From: Lachnospiraceae bacterium
GTDB lineage: Bacteria; Bacillota; Clostridia; Lachnospirales; Lachnospiraceae
Length of the DNA: 64,000 nt
Direction: 5' to 3'
NCBI GenBank assembly: GCA_022794265.1
Contig: JAAWEK010000008.1
Coordinates: 178,248 to 242,247, forward strand
The position numbers were made by a program, and so were the translations under genes. How positions within the stretch are numbered: position 1 is the first letter of the stretch; every line of letters starts with the position of its first letter. Shown here in pieces: positions 1-8,392 of the stretch. The notes beneath the pieces were generated by a model. The model was not told where the DNA came from. It searched no databases and worked only from the letters and a program-made list of their open reading frames with translations.

Positions 1-940
1 GGTCTGCACTCTGGTTAATCTGTCCCAAGGTAGAGCTTAAGTCACGGTTCAGTTTTCGGATGGATAACAATAAACTCTGGAAACTTCCTATATACCGTTC
101 TTCCGCTTCTGTACGGACATCGAAATTACCGTCTGCCATTTCACTTAAAAGTCTGGAAGCATCGGAAATTACTGATTCCAGAATTACGGTCATATTTTTA
201 AATGAATTTGCCAGAACTCCCAGTTCATCTTTAGACTGATATGTAATATCAATATCAAAATTACCTTCAACAATTTTCTTTGCGGAGCGTTCCAGTTCAT
301 ACAATGGCCGGGTAATATTTCTTGTAAGATATGTAGAAATAAAAAGTGTAATGACCAGTGTACCTCCTGCCATGATTAATTGTAATGTTACCAGATTTTT
401 CTGCATGGAAGCGGTATTTTCATAATCATTTTCGGCGTTTTGCTCCGCTGCATTACTGATTTGTATCAGCGTATTCACTGCTTCCTCCAGCAGAGGCTGG
501 TATTCGTTCAGCAGTATTTCCCTTGCTTTTGGTTTATCTGTCTGAGCAGTATTGATTACGGTTTCCTGCAGTTCCATTACCTTTGTAATATTTGCGGCAA
601 AAGATTCTAACAGTTGAGGTTCGTTCTTAAAATTTTCAAACAGCCAGGTGGCATTGTCTTCCAGTAATTTCAGCTCTTTTTGCATATCCTCTAAATAAGT
701 CTGGCTTTTCGATGAATCTTCCTCGATTGTAATGAATGTAAGGTCTTTTACGATAATCTGCAGACCGCGGCGCATATTCATAATATTATTTGTAATACGG
801 TATCCGACATGATAAAAATCCGAATATTTATCGGCGTTTTCCCGCAATCCTGAGATGGCGGTTATAACGGTTCCGCAAAATAATAGAATGATAAGCATAA
901 ATGTTAACAAAAGTTTTTTTCCGATTCGTAAGTTTTTCAT
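1..940 (-). CDS. Methyl-accepting chemotaxis protein, N-terminal part (runs off left edge)
   Basis: Reading the - strand from an ATG at 938-940 gives an open frame to the window edge (about 313 residues). It begins with a short basic stretch and a hydrophobic segment (LLLTFMLIILLFCGTVI), then a long helical ectodomain of the four-helix-bundle MCP type and a second membrane segment near residues 185-205. A HAMP linker follows (ITRPLYELERSAKKI, later DELGVLANSF). Receptors of this family sense ligands at the membrane and signal to CheA through a cytoplasmic coiled coil, which lies outside the window. An AGGAGG at 945-950 lies four bases before the start. It is the first gene of its transcript, divergent from the PAS gene. 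Family assignment is firm; the ligand is unknown. Confidence 0.9.
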   Translation of the reverse strand, partial: MKNLRIGKKLLLTFMLIILLFCGTVITAISGLRENADKYSDFYHVGYRITNNIMNMRRGLQIIVKDLTFITIEEDSSKSQTYLEDMQKELKLLEDNATWLFENFKNEPQLLESFAANITKVMELQETVINTAQTDKPKAREILLNEYQPLLEEAVNTLIQISNAAEQNAENDYENTASMQKNLVTLQLIMAGGTLVITLFISTYLTRNITRPLYELERSAKKIVEGNFDIDITYQSKDELGVLANSFKNMTVILESVISDASRLLSEMADGNFDVRTEAEERYIGSFQSLLLSIRKLNRDLSSTLGQINQSAD

Positions 941-959
941 GTTTCCTCCTTCTTGTAAA

Positions 960-1012
960 CATTTGTAATTCTTTACAATGTAAATCGGTAATACATATGG
1001 AATTACAAAATG
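960..1012. other. Inverted repeat in the leader of the chemotaxis receptor gene
   Basis: CATTTGTAATTC at 960-971 and GAATTACAAAATG at 1000-1012 are reverse complements apart from one extra A. They flank a 28-base AT-rich loop that itself contains TTTACAATGTAAA. The repeat lies about 20 bases upstream of the receptor start on the - strand, so it could be an operator for a dimeric regulator or a leader hairpin. Neither role is shown by the sequence. Confidence 0.3.
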
Positions 1013-1112
1013 TTTATAATAATATTTTCTTTAATATGTAAATTATAATAGATAATTGTCAAACTGTCTACTCAATTAATCTCTTTATTCTGTTTCATTT
1101 ATTTTTTTATGT

Positions 1113-1118
1113 TATAAT
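1113..1118 (+). promoter_or_regulatory. -10 box for the PAS-domain gene
   Basis: A consensus TATAAT lies at 1113-1118; no good -35 is visible 17 bases upstream. Transcription from here would start near 1125. That argues against the first ATG (1127) as the real start and for the ATG at 1154. Confidence 0.4.
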
Positions 1119-1153
1119 TAAAAAATATGATGTATAGAAAGGATGGAAACGAA

Positions 1154-1540
1154 ATGAAAAATGAAATGGAGCTGTCAAAATATTTCCGCAGTGTGATTGA
1201 ACAGGACAAATGTGCGGTGGTAATCTGTAACCTGGAACATGAAATTATCTATATGAATCCAGCGGCAATTTCAAGGTATGAGAATCTTGGCGGCAGTGGT
1301 CTGGTAGGAAAAAATCTTTTGGATTGTCACAATAATGAATCCCGGGAGCGGATAAAAAAGGTGGTTCTGTGGTTCGAAGAAAGCAGAGAACATAACATGA
1401 TATTTACGTTTCACAATAAAAAGGAAAATAAGGATGTCTATATGGTTGCACTTCGGGATGACAAGAAGAAACTGATCGGTTATTATGAAAAACATGAATA
1501 CCGGAATGGGGAGAAAGAGGAATTATACCATTTTAAATAA
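1154..1540 (+). CDS. Small single-PAS-domain protein
   Basis: The 128-residue product is almost entirely one PAS fold: CAVVICNLEHEIIYMNPAA is the typical first strands (an 'everyday' PAS start), followed by a helix with YENLGG and strands MIFTFHNKKENKDVYMVAL and LIGYYEKHEY. PAS domains bind small ligands or mediate dimerisation. No output domain (kinase, GGDEF, helix-turn-helix) is attached, so it probably acts through a partner. I chose 1154 because AAAGGATGG lies seven bases upstream; an in-frame ATG at 1127 has no Shine-Dalgarno. The gene stands alone between the divergent chemotaxis receptor and the ATPase gene. Its target is unknown. Confidence 0.75.
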   Translation: MKNEMELSKYFRSVIEQDKCAVVICNLEHEIIYMNPAAISRYENLGGSGLVGKNLLDCHNNESRERIKKVVLWFEESREHNMIFTFHNKKENKDVYMVALRDDKKKLIGYYEKHEYRNGEKEELYHFK

Positions 1541-1654
1541 TGAATATCATGAGCTTATGCAATCTCCTGTTGAGAATAAAAATATGAAAATTAGATATAA
1601 TAATGAAATAATCTTGTTAATACGGTATCGGATATTTATATAAAGGAGTATAAA

Positions 1655-2479
1655 ATGAAAGAAAGTATTGTTCGGCTGGCAACGCTTAAACTGAAGAATA
1701 TAAAAAATGTAAAAAACGGGCGGATAGTCATGCCGAATGCCCTGCATAAGCAGTTGACGGATAAGAATGCCGAGGTTTTGGGGATATACGGGCAGAATGG
1801 TTCGGGAAAAACGGCTGTTGCGGATACTTTTTATTATTTACGGAAGATTATGACCGGAGGAAATTTGGATGAAGAATGTGCAGAATATATAGATGCCGGT
1901 TCCGAACAGGCCGAAATAGAAGCGGAATTTATAATATATTCGGGTGAAATTATTTATGAAGCGTGTTATAGAATTATATTGCATAAGGCTGGCCGGGGAG
2001 TGGAAATTCTGCAGGAATCCTTGAGTTTTGCAAAACATTTTAATGGTAACAGAAGCAATAAAGCGGTTATTATGGATTACCAAAGAGTGCAGGAATCCAC
2101 AGTTTTTACACCCAAAAAGAGGTTTTATGAGGCTGTGGGAGGTGATAAAGAGAGAAAAATGGACCTTATGGCTGCTAGGAAAATAGCGGAAAAAAGTAAA
2201 TGTTCCTATATTTTCGGAGAAAACAGCCGGGAGATTTTCTGCCTGAAATATGAAAATAATTTTAAAGACTGTTCTGAAATAATAAGGGCATTGTACAGAT
2301 TTGCCGATAACGAACTGATTGTGATTCGAAGTATACATTCCGGGGTTATTTGGGCGGATATGCTGTTACCTGTGCCTTTTCAGATGGAAGGGAATGGAGC
2401 AGGACAAAAAGAGAGTTTTTTTGTTTCCGATGAGAGAGCCGGTTATCATACATGCGGAGCAGAAGTATTTATTGGATAG
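1655..2479 (+). CDS. AAA/ABC-type ATPase, N-terminal part (frameshifted gene)
   Basis: The product starts with the strand-rich N-terminus of SMC/OLD-like ATPases (LATLKLKNIKNVKNGRIV) and a Walker A motif GQNGSGKT at residues 46-53. The frame then runs into unrelated sequence and stops at 2479. The missing C-terminal half, with Walker B and the switch histidine, is in the +1 frame from about 2394 to 3050. Removing one T from the T7 run at 2416-2422 joins both into one ORF of about 464 residues, a normal size for AAA_15/AAA_21 ATPases. GGAG lies close upstream of the ATG. The ATPase is paired with the following TOPRIM gene. I treat it as a broken or slippage-dependent gene; a sequencing error is the main alternative. 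Confidence 0.7.
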   Translation: MKESIVRLATLKLKNIKNVKNGRIVMPNALHKQLTDKNAEVLGIYGQNGSGKTAVADTFYYLRKIMTGGNLDEECAEYIDAGSEQAEIEAEFIIYSGEIIYEACYRIILHKAGRGVEILQESLSFAKHFNGNRSNKAVIMDYQRVQESTVFTPKKRFYEAVGGDKERKMDLMAARKIAEKSKCSYIFGENSREIFCLKYENNFKDCSEIIRALYRFADNELIVIRSIHSGVIWADMLLPVPFQMEGNGAGQKESFFVSDERAGYHTCGAEVFIG

Positions 2480-3050
2480 TATTCTTGAGCAGATGAATAC
2501 AGTTTTATATACGATTATTCCGGGGCTGCATCTGGAAATAAAAGATTATGGGATTCAGATGACGGATTCCGGTGAACAGGGATATAAGATTGAATTGCTG
2601 TCGGTCAGGGACAATATTCCGCCGATTCCGATTCGAATGGAATCCGACGGTATTATAAAAATAATTTCAATTCTGTGTGTGCTGATACGGGCCTTTGGAA
2701 CCCCTTCGGTCTGTCTGGTGATTGATGAACTGGATTCCGGAATTTTTGAATATATGCTGGGGGAACTGCTGGATATTTTTAACCGGTGCGCCAAAGGACA
2801 GCTAATCTTTACATCTCATAATTTAAGGGCATTGGAAATGCTGGAGGAAGAGAATATTATGTTTTCTACAAATAATCCGTTAAACAGATTTATTCATATG
2901 AAGAAAATCCGCTGTTCCCGTAATTTAAGAGATGTATATCTCCGAGGAATCACGCTGGGCGGACAGGAAGAAGAAATCTATGAAGAAACAGACAGTTTAA
3001 AGATTGCACGGGCGTTTCGAAAGGCAGGCAGGAATCTTCGTTATGAATGA
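2394..3050 (+). CDS. AAA/ABC-type ATPase, C-terminal part (frameshifted gene)
   Basis: This frame continues the ATPase begun at 1655. It holds the signature-like segment RMESDGIIKII, the Walker B strand with catalytic acid VCLVIDELDSG and the switch histidine in LIFTSHN, in the order seen in OLD/RloA/AriA-type ATPases. The ATG at 2394 is only the first methionine in this frame and has no evident ribosome binding site, so the segment is probably not translated alone. Its stop codon overlaps the start of the TOPRIM gene by eight bases, which points to translational coupling and a two-protein complex. Confidence 0.65.
   Translation: MEQDKKRVFLFPMREPVIIHAEQKYLLDSILEQMNTVLYTIIPGLHLEIKDYGIQMTDSGEQGYKIELLSVRDNIPPIPIRMESDGIIKIISILCVLIRAFGTPSVCLVIDELDSGIFEYMLGELLDIFNRCAKGQLIFTSHNLRALEMLEEENIMFSTNNPLNRFIHMKKIRCSRNLRDVYLRGITLGGQEEEIYEETDSLKIARAFRKAGRNLRYE
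2416..2422 (+). other. T7 homopolymer at the ATPase frameshift
   Basis: A run of seven T sits exactly where the two ATPase frames must be joined. Deleting one T changes SFFVSD-stop into SFLFPMREPVI, which continues into the Walker B half without interruption. Such runs are common sites of replication or transcription slippage, and also of sequencing errors. Confidence 0.55.
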
Positions 3051-3729
3051 AAAAAAGGTGATTGCGTTTATTGTGGAAGGACCCAGTGAAGAAGCGGCGC
3101 TGGGAACAGTTATGTCCGAATATTTTTCCGGTAGCGAGGTGAAGTTTACGGTGGTTCATGGAGATATTACATTAAAAGATTATGTATCCATGGACGGAAT
3201 TTTAAAGAAGATAAAAGAGCAAATTGATTTTGTAAAGAGAAAATACAGATATGATACAGAAGATTTTTTAAAAATCATACATCTGACAGATACGGATGGC
3301 GTCTTTATTCAGGACGGGGATATTTTTCCGGGGAATCGGGATACCATTGAATATTTTACCGATCATATAGAAACGCCTCATATTGAATCCACAGCAAAAA
3401 GGAATCACAGAAAAGCGGAAATCCTGCTGAAACTTAGGAGAACCGGAAAAATTAACGGGATTCCTTATAAGATATATTTTAATTCCTGTAATCTGGAGCA
3501 TGTTTTGTATAATACTTTGGAAGATTTTCCGGATGAAGATAAACAGAGGATGTCAGATGATTTTGCGGAAAAGTATGAAGGAAATATTGATAAATTTATT
3601 GAATTTGTTTCATGCTCCGACTTTACAGTACCGGGAACCTATCAGAAAACCTGGGATTTTATTGAAAAGAGCAGGAATTCCCTGAAACGGTTTTCAAATA
3701 TGAGTTTATTATTTAACAATAAAAAATAA
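3043..3729 (+). CDS. TOPRIM-domain protein, candidate effector nuclease paired with the ATPase
   Basis: The 228-residue product has the TOPRIM acidic signature: Glu12 in FIVEGPSE after a hydrophobic strand and the DxD pair Asp83/Asp85 in IIHLTDTDG. These residues bind Mg2+ in OLD-family nucleases, topoisomerases and primases. The rest (KIYFNSCNLEHVLYNTL) looks like the DUF4435/RloB type of C-terminal region, but I cannot assign it precisely. The ATG at 3043 overlaps the end of the ATPase gene, which suggests coupled expression. Known two-gene ATPase + TOPRIM systems include PARIS (AriA/AriB) and RloA/RloB, both linked to phage defence. Membership here is inferred from architecture only. An in-frame upstream start at 3004 exists but lacks a ribosome binding site. 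Confidence 0.65.
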   Translation: MNEKKVIAFIVEGPSEEAALGTVMSEYFSGSEVKFTVVHGDITLKDYVSMDGILKKIKEQIDFVKRKYRYDTEDFLKIIHLTDTDGVFIQDGDIFPGNRDTIEYFTDHIETPHIESTAKRNHRKAEILLKLRRTGKINGIPYKIYFNSCNLEHVLYNTLEDFPDEDKQRMSDDFAEKYEGNIDKFIEFVSCSDFTVPGTYQKTWDFIEKSRNSLKRFSNMSLLFNNKK

Positions 3730-3751
3730 TGCTTTGATATGGTTGATAGAA

Positions 3752-3780
3752 TTGAAAAGAATCGGTATTTGTTGTATGAT
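3752..3780 (+). promoter_or_regulatory. Sigma-A-type promoter for the SWIM-MoxR-VWA operon
   Basis: TTGAAA (3752-3757) and TATGAT (3775-3780) are separated by exactly 17 bases and lie 45 bases before the SWIM gene start. No promoter of similar quality is visible within the five-gene run that follows. Confidence 0.55.
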
Positions 3781-3825
3781 AATAGTTAATATCAACAGTC
3801 AAATTAATATAAAGGATGCGATAAA

Positions 3826-5250
3826 ATGAGAAAGATATCAGAGCAATATATTACCGTTCTTGCGCCCAATGCTGCGGCGGTCAGCAACGGGCGCAAGATT
3901 TCAGCAAAAGGGGGATTTGTAAAACGGTTTCGCTCGGAAGATGACACCTTCTATATGGGAGAATGTGCCGGCAGCGGCAAATCCAATTACATAACATCAG
4001 CAGATTTTGTGGAAGAAGAACATCCGGTATTCCGCTGTTCCTGTCCCAGCCGGCAGTTTCCGTGTAAACACAGTCTGGCGCTTCTCTTTGAAATCAGTCA
4101 GGAAAAGGAGTTTGAACTGTGTGAGATTCCGGAAGATATTGTTCAGAAAAGGAAGAAGAAAGAAGCCCGGGCAGCAAAAGCCTCAGCAGAGAAAAAAGAA
4201 GGAACACCAAAGGTAAACAAGGCGGCCCGTACCAAGAAGATAAAAAAACAATTAGAGGGATTAAAGCTGACGGAAGAGATGATGTGTAATCTGTTGCAGG
4301 CAGGCCTTGGCACCATGGGCGGCAATTCAATTAAGACTTACCGTAGTCTGGCAAAGCAGCTTGGAGATTATTATCTGTCGGGACCACAGCTTTATGTCAA
4401 CCGTCTGATTTTGGAGATGGAAGCTTTTCAGAAAGATGGAGATAGTTGTCATTACCGGGAGGCTATACATATATTGGTTCAATTAAGGGCACTGGTGAAA
4501 AAGTCAGATATTTATCTGAAGGAAAAACTGGAGAAAGATGAAATCGGAGATGATGACAGTATCCTGTATGAAGAACTGGGGGGAATCTGGAAACTGGAAC
4601 AACTGCAGGCATTGGGAATGAAAAAAGAAAATGCCAATTTGCTGCAGCTCTCCTTTCAGGTTGTCTATGATGAAGCCAGAAAGGAATTTATTGATATTGG
4701 CTGGTGGGCAGATGTAGAAAACGGGGAGGTATCGGTTTCACGGAATTACCGTCCGGTAAAAGCGATAAAGTATATCAGACAGGAAGATACGGTATTTGAG
4801 GCGGCTTCCATACCGTTGCTGACATATTATCCGGGAGAAATGAACCGCCGTATCCGTTGGGAGGGAGCCTGCTGGCAACCGGTAACAAAAGAACATCTTG
4901 CAGCGATTAGAACCCATGCCTGCGGCAGCCTTCCGAATGCTGTAAAAATGGCAAAGAACCAGATAAAAAATACCCTTTCCGATAACTTTGTTGTATTGCT
5001 GTTTGCCTTTGAACAGATTGGAAATATTGATGATACATATGTTATGCGGGATAGAGATGGAAATACTATATTGCTGGAAGATATGCCGGGAACGGAAAGT
5101 ACCGTTCATCGCCTGGCTATGCTGGAGCCGTTTATGAGGAAGGAACAGGTATTGCTGGGAGCATTTTATTATGATGAAGAAGAACGGCGCATTTGTGTGC
5201 AACCATACAGCATTGTAACGGATGAGAGAGTTGTCCGGTTATTATATTAG
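3826..5250 (+). CDS. SWIM zinc-finger protein (YehQ-like)
   Basis: Residues 71-82 form a SWIM zinc finger, CxCxnCxH (Cys71, Cys73, Cys80, His82, in CSCPSRQFPCKH). The family uses this to bind nucleic acid or protein. A basic, Ala/Lys-rich linker follows (residues about 107-145: KKKEARAAKASAEKK), then a long helical region of unknown fold. It is the first gene of a tightly spaced five-gene operon whose other members include a MoxR ATPase and a VWA protein. In E. coli a SWIM protein, YehQ, sits beside the equivalents YehL, YehM and YehP. AAAGGATG lies upstream of the start. Its molecular role is unknown. Confidence 0.75.
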   Translation: MRKISEQYITVLAPNAAAVSNGRKISAKGGFVKRFRSEDDTFYMGECAGSGKSNYITSADFVEEEHPVFRCSCPSRQFPCKHSLALLFEISQEKEFELCEIPEDIVQKRKKKEARAAKASAEKKEGTPKVNKAARTKKIKKQLEGLKLTEEMMCNLLQAGLGTMGGNSIKTYRSLAKQLGDYYLSGPQLYVNRLILEMEAFQKDGDSCHYREAIHILVQLRALVKKSDIYLKEKLEKDEIGDDDSILYEELGGIWKLEQLQALGMKKENANLLQLSFQVVYDEARKEFIDIGWWADVENGEVSVSRNYRPVKAIKYIRQEDTVFEAASIPLLTYYPGEMNRRIRWEGACWQPVTKEHLAAIRTHACGSLPNAVKMAKNQIKNTLSDNFVVLLFAFEQIGNIDDTYVMRDRDGNTILLEDMPGTESTVHRLAMLEPFMRKEQVLLGAFYYDEEERRICVQPYSIVTDERVVRLLY

Positions 5251-5271
5251 GAAGAAAGAAGGTAAAACATT

Positions 5272-7299
5272 ATGAATCTTAACCCGCTTTATGAATTAAA
5301 GGAGAGATTGGAATCCAGTGTCATTGCAGGTGTATCCCTTCTTTCAGAGGATTTCCGTCTGGCCCGGGCGGTGGAACAGATGGAGCCGCTTTCCAAAGCT
5401 TCGCCTGTATTTAGTAAAATTTACCAATCTTCCAGGGAGCTTCTTTCTGAGACTTGTACGAATAAAGAGGACACATTGCTGGATATTCTTGCTTTCGTAG
5501 AGGCAGTTCTCACAACGCAGGCAGTCAGCAGTGTAGAGGGAGAGTTAAAGCCACTTCCGGCGACAGAAGGAAAGGCATATTCGGATGCACCGTACAGTCT
5601 GCTGGCTCCCATACTGGAGGCGTTGACGACTTCAGGGAGCGGTCACTACAGTCTGATTGTAGAGACCCATGACAGAAATCCGGAAATATTTTCCGACTAT
5701 CGTCTGAAAACGGCATTGGTAGCCGGTCTGAATGCCGGTTATTCCGAACTGGCAGAACGCATTGAGGAATGGCTCAGCGCCGAAGATGCTTCCATACTGC
5801 CACTGCTGAAAAAAGATTTTAATCCTAAGGGAAAAAAGGAAATGGTACGCCGGATTCATGTTATTGAAGCCATTGCAGGAGCAAAAGAAAATGCATGGTT
5901 TCTTTCCGTGTTGGATCAGGCGGAAAAAGAAGTCCGTGCTGCGATTATTTATGCCCTTTGTCATAGTCAGGAGAATACGGAATTATTAATGGGACTGACA
6001 AAAACGGAAAAAGGAAATTGTAAAAAAGCTGCCATGTGGGCATTGGCGAGAATGGAGAACACGGAAAACAGGGAATTCTGGGAAGGCCAGATTAAGAAAA
6101 ATCCTGCCACTGCCACAACATATCTTGCCCTTTCAACAAATGATGAAGCTTCCGATTTGACAGCAGATGCCATACTCTGTGTACGAAATGAACTGCAGGC
6201 ACAGGCAGATAGCGGAAATACTCTGATATCTGATGAAAATCTGGGAAAGCTCCGGACATTGTTTGAATCCATGACAGGAAAAGCATCTCCGAAAATGCTG
6301 AATCTTTACCGGGAAATTGCTTCTGACAATCTGTTTGAAAGTTTAAAAACGGAAAAAAACAAACCAATACAGTTTGAAACATATATTCCTGATAAACATA
6401 CGGTTGTGCCGGTATCCCACTATATTGCAGAGCGGCTCACAGATTCCATGATATGGAGTATGGATAAGCGGCTGTTTGAACTGGCAGAGGAATTGTATCA
6501 GACATATGGGAATATGTTTATAAAGCCGGCATTGACAGCAGCATTATTGACAAAGCCTAAAGAAGAGGTATTTGATACATTTGCAGTATTACTTATAAAA
6601 GAAGGAATCTTATCCAAGGAAAATGAACAGCAGAAACTGCAGCGGCAGGAAATTATGGATACATTTGCCCGGGTGGTCTGGAGCACGGAACAACAGGAAT
6701 ATGAATTTTGCGGATGTTATTATGACGGATTTAAAGATAAACAGATTTATGTGAAAAGAAGTCTCTATGAAAAACCGGATATACGTTGGTTTGAATTGTT
6801 TGTAAATACAAAACTAAAGAAGTCAGGAACATTCTGTACATATCATCACGGTCAATATCCGGGATACACATATTATACAGACTGGGCAGGATACAGCCGG
6901 TATTCGGACTGGGATTCCGTTTTAACAAATCTTCTTTGTCCGTCAGACAGGGAAAGCTGTGAAATATTAAAGCACTATTTCCATCTTCGTCTTTTGGCAT
7001 CGGTAGGCTCTGACAATGATAAAAGGTATTTTTCATTGCTGAACCGATGCGGATTTATGGAGGGACAGGGACTTGTGGTTAAAAGTCTGGAGAAAAGAAA
7101 AGTTCAGTATTGGGTGATGGAAGATATGATAAAGGAAGCTCCAATGCCGCTGGCGGATAAGCTTAAAGAACTGGAGGAAATAAAGAGTCTTGTGGCTGGG
7201 GGCAAAATTAATATTACAGGCTGGAGTGATGAAAGATATCAGGATTTGTATGATAGTCTGTCAGTAAAATTAGAAAATGAGCAAAAAGGAGTATCTTAA
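5272..7299 (+). CDS. HEAT-repeat-like protein of the SWIM-MoxR-VWA operon
   Basis: The 675-residue protein has helical repeats through about residues 130-300, with HEAT-like units such as MVRRIHVIEAIAGAKENAWFL followed by EVRAAIIYALCHSQENTELL and KKAAMWALARMEN. The C-terminal half is Tyr/Trp-rich (YHHGQYPGYTYYTDWAGYSR) and I do not recognise it. HEAT solenoids act as scaffolds. Its place between the SWIM and MoxR genes, with 21 bases before and one base after, suggests a subunit or adaptor of that machine. No enzymatic motif is evident and the family name is uncertain. Confidence 0.6.
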   Translation: MNLNPLYELKERLESSVIAGVSLLSEDFRLARAVEQMEPLSKASPVFSKIYQSSRELLSETCTNKEDTLLDILAFVEAVLTTQAVSSVEGELKPLPATEGKAYSDAPYSLLAPILEALTTSGSGHYSLIVETHDRNPEIFSDYRLKTALVAGLNAGYSELAERIEEWLSAEDASILPLLKKDFNPKGKKEMVRRIHVIEAIAGAKENAWFLSVLDQAEKEVRAAIIYALCHSQENTELLMGLTKTEKGNCKKAAMWALARMENTENREFWEGQIKKNPATATTYLALSTNDEASDLTADAILCVRNELQAQADSGNTLISDENLGKLRTLFESMTGKASPKMLNLYREIASDNLFESLKTEKNKPIQFETYIPDKHTVVPVSHYIAERLTDSMIWSMDKRLFELAEELYQTYGNMFIKPALTAALLTKPKEEVFDTFAVLLIKEGILSKENEQQKLQRQEIMDTFARVVWSTEQQEYEFCGCYYDGFKDKQIYVKRSLYEKPDIRWFELFVNTKLKKSGTFCTYHHGQYPGYTYYTDWAGYSRYSDWDSVLTNLLCPSDRESCEILKHYFHLRLLASVGSDNDKRYFSLLNRCGFMEGQGLVVKSLEKRKVQYWVMEDMIKEAPMPLADKLKELEEIKSLVAGGKINITGWSDERYQDLYDSLSVKLENEQKGVS

Positions 7300-7300
7300 C

Positions 7301-8392
7301 ATGGAGAATGAATCAAAAGTACAGCGTCTGCCGGCAGAGCAGATGTTTCAAAAGGAAATAGATGCATTAATAGCAGCAGAAACGGATTCCATCCCTACCG
7401 GCTGGAAGATGTCTCCGAAGTCTGTATTGACTTATATTACCGGAGGAAAGGCCGGAAAAACAGTGATTACGCCCAAATATATCGGTCATAAGCGTCTGGT
7501 AGAAATAGCAATTGCCACATTGGTAACAGACCGGGCATTATTATTGATTGGGGAACCGGGGACTGCAAAATCCTGGCTGTCGGAGCATTTGACAGCAGCC
7601 ATCAACGGAGATTCCACAAAAGTTATTCAGGGAACGGCAGGAACCACGGAAGAACAGATTCGTTATTCATGGAATTATGCCATGCTGATTTCCAAGGGGC
7701 CATCTCCGGAAGCCATGCTGAAAAGTCCCATATATAATGCTATGGAAACAGGAACCATTGCGAGATTGGAAGAGATATCCCGGTGTGCTTCCGAGGTACA
7801 GGATGCCTTGATTTCCATTTTATCGGAGAAAAGAATCGCAGTGCCGGAACTGGGGATAGAGGTTCCGGCAAAGAAGGGATTTTCCGTTATTGCAACGGCA
7901 AATACCAGAGACAAAGGAGTAAATGAAATGTCTGCGGCTTTAAAGCGGCGTTTTAACATTGTAGTGCTTCCGGCGCCTTCGGATTTAGAATCGGAAATGG
8001 ATATTGTGAAAACACGTGTGGCGCAGCTTTCAGAAAATCTGGATTTGAATGCGAAGCTGCCGGAGGATGAAGTTGTTGAAAAAGTGTGTACTATTTTTCG
8101 TGAACTCCGGCTTGGTGCAACCTTAGACGGCAAACAAAAATTAAAGCCTACCACGGGAGTTCTGTCTACGGCAGAAGCGATTTCCCTGCTGGCCAACAGT
8201 ATGGCGCTGGCGGGAAGCTTCGGAAACGGAAAGATTACGGATTACGATTTGGCTGCCGGACTTCAGGGAGCCATAGTAAAAGATGATGAAAAAGACAGTC
8301 TTGCATGGAAGGAGTATCTGGAAAATATTCTGAAAAAAAGAGGATTAAAGTGGTCCGGTCTTTATAAAGAGTGTAAGGAGCTGAATGAATAA
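7301..8392 (+). CDS. MoxR-type AAA+ ATPase (YehL-like)
   Basis: This 363-residue AAA_5/MoxR protein has Walker A GEPGTAKS at residues 84-91, a Walker B-type strand ending in LEEISRC, sensor 1 ATANTRD and the arginine-finger region LKRRFN. MoxR ATPases remodel or activate partner proteins carrying a VWA domain, and such a gene lies two genes downstream. I start at 7301 because AAAAAGGAG at 7283-7291 is correctly spaced for it; an in-frame ATG at 7277 lies inside the preceding gene. The stop overlaps the next start (TAATG), so translation is likely coupled. Equivalent to E. coli YehL by gene order and family. Confidence 0.85.
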   Translation: MENESKVQRLPAEQMFQKEIDALIAAETDSIPTGWKMSPKSVLTYITGGKAGKTVITPKYIGHKRLVEIAIATLVTDRALLLIGEPGTAKSWLSEHLTAAINGDSTKVIQGTAGTTEEQIRYSWNYAMLISKGPSPEAMLKSPIYNAMETGTIARLEEISRCASEVQDALISILSEKRIAVPELGIEVPAKKGFSVIATANTRDKGVNEMSAALKRRFNIVVLPAPSDLESEMDIVKTRVAQLSENLDLNAKLPEDEVVEKVCTIFRELRLGATLDGKQKLKPTTGVLSTAEAISLLANSMALAGSFGNGKITDYDLAAGLQGAIVKDDEKDSLAWKEYLENILKKRGLKWSGLYKECKELNE

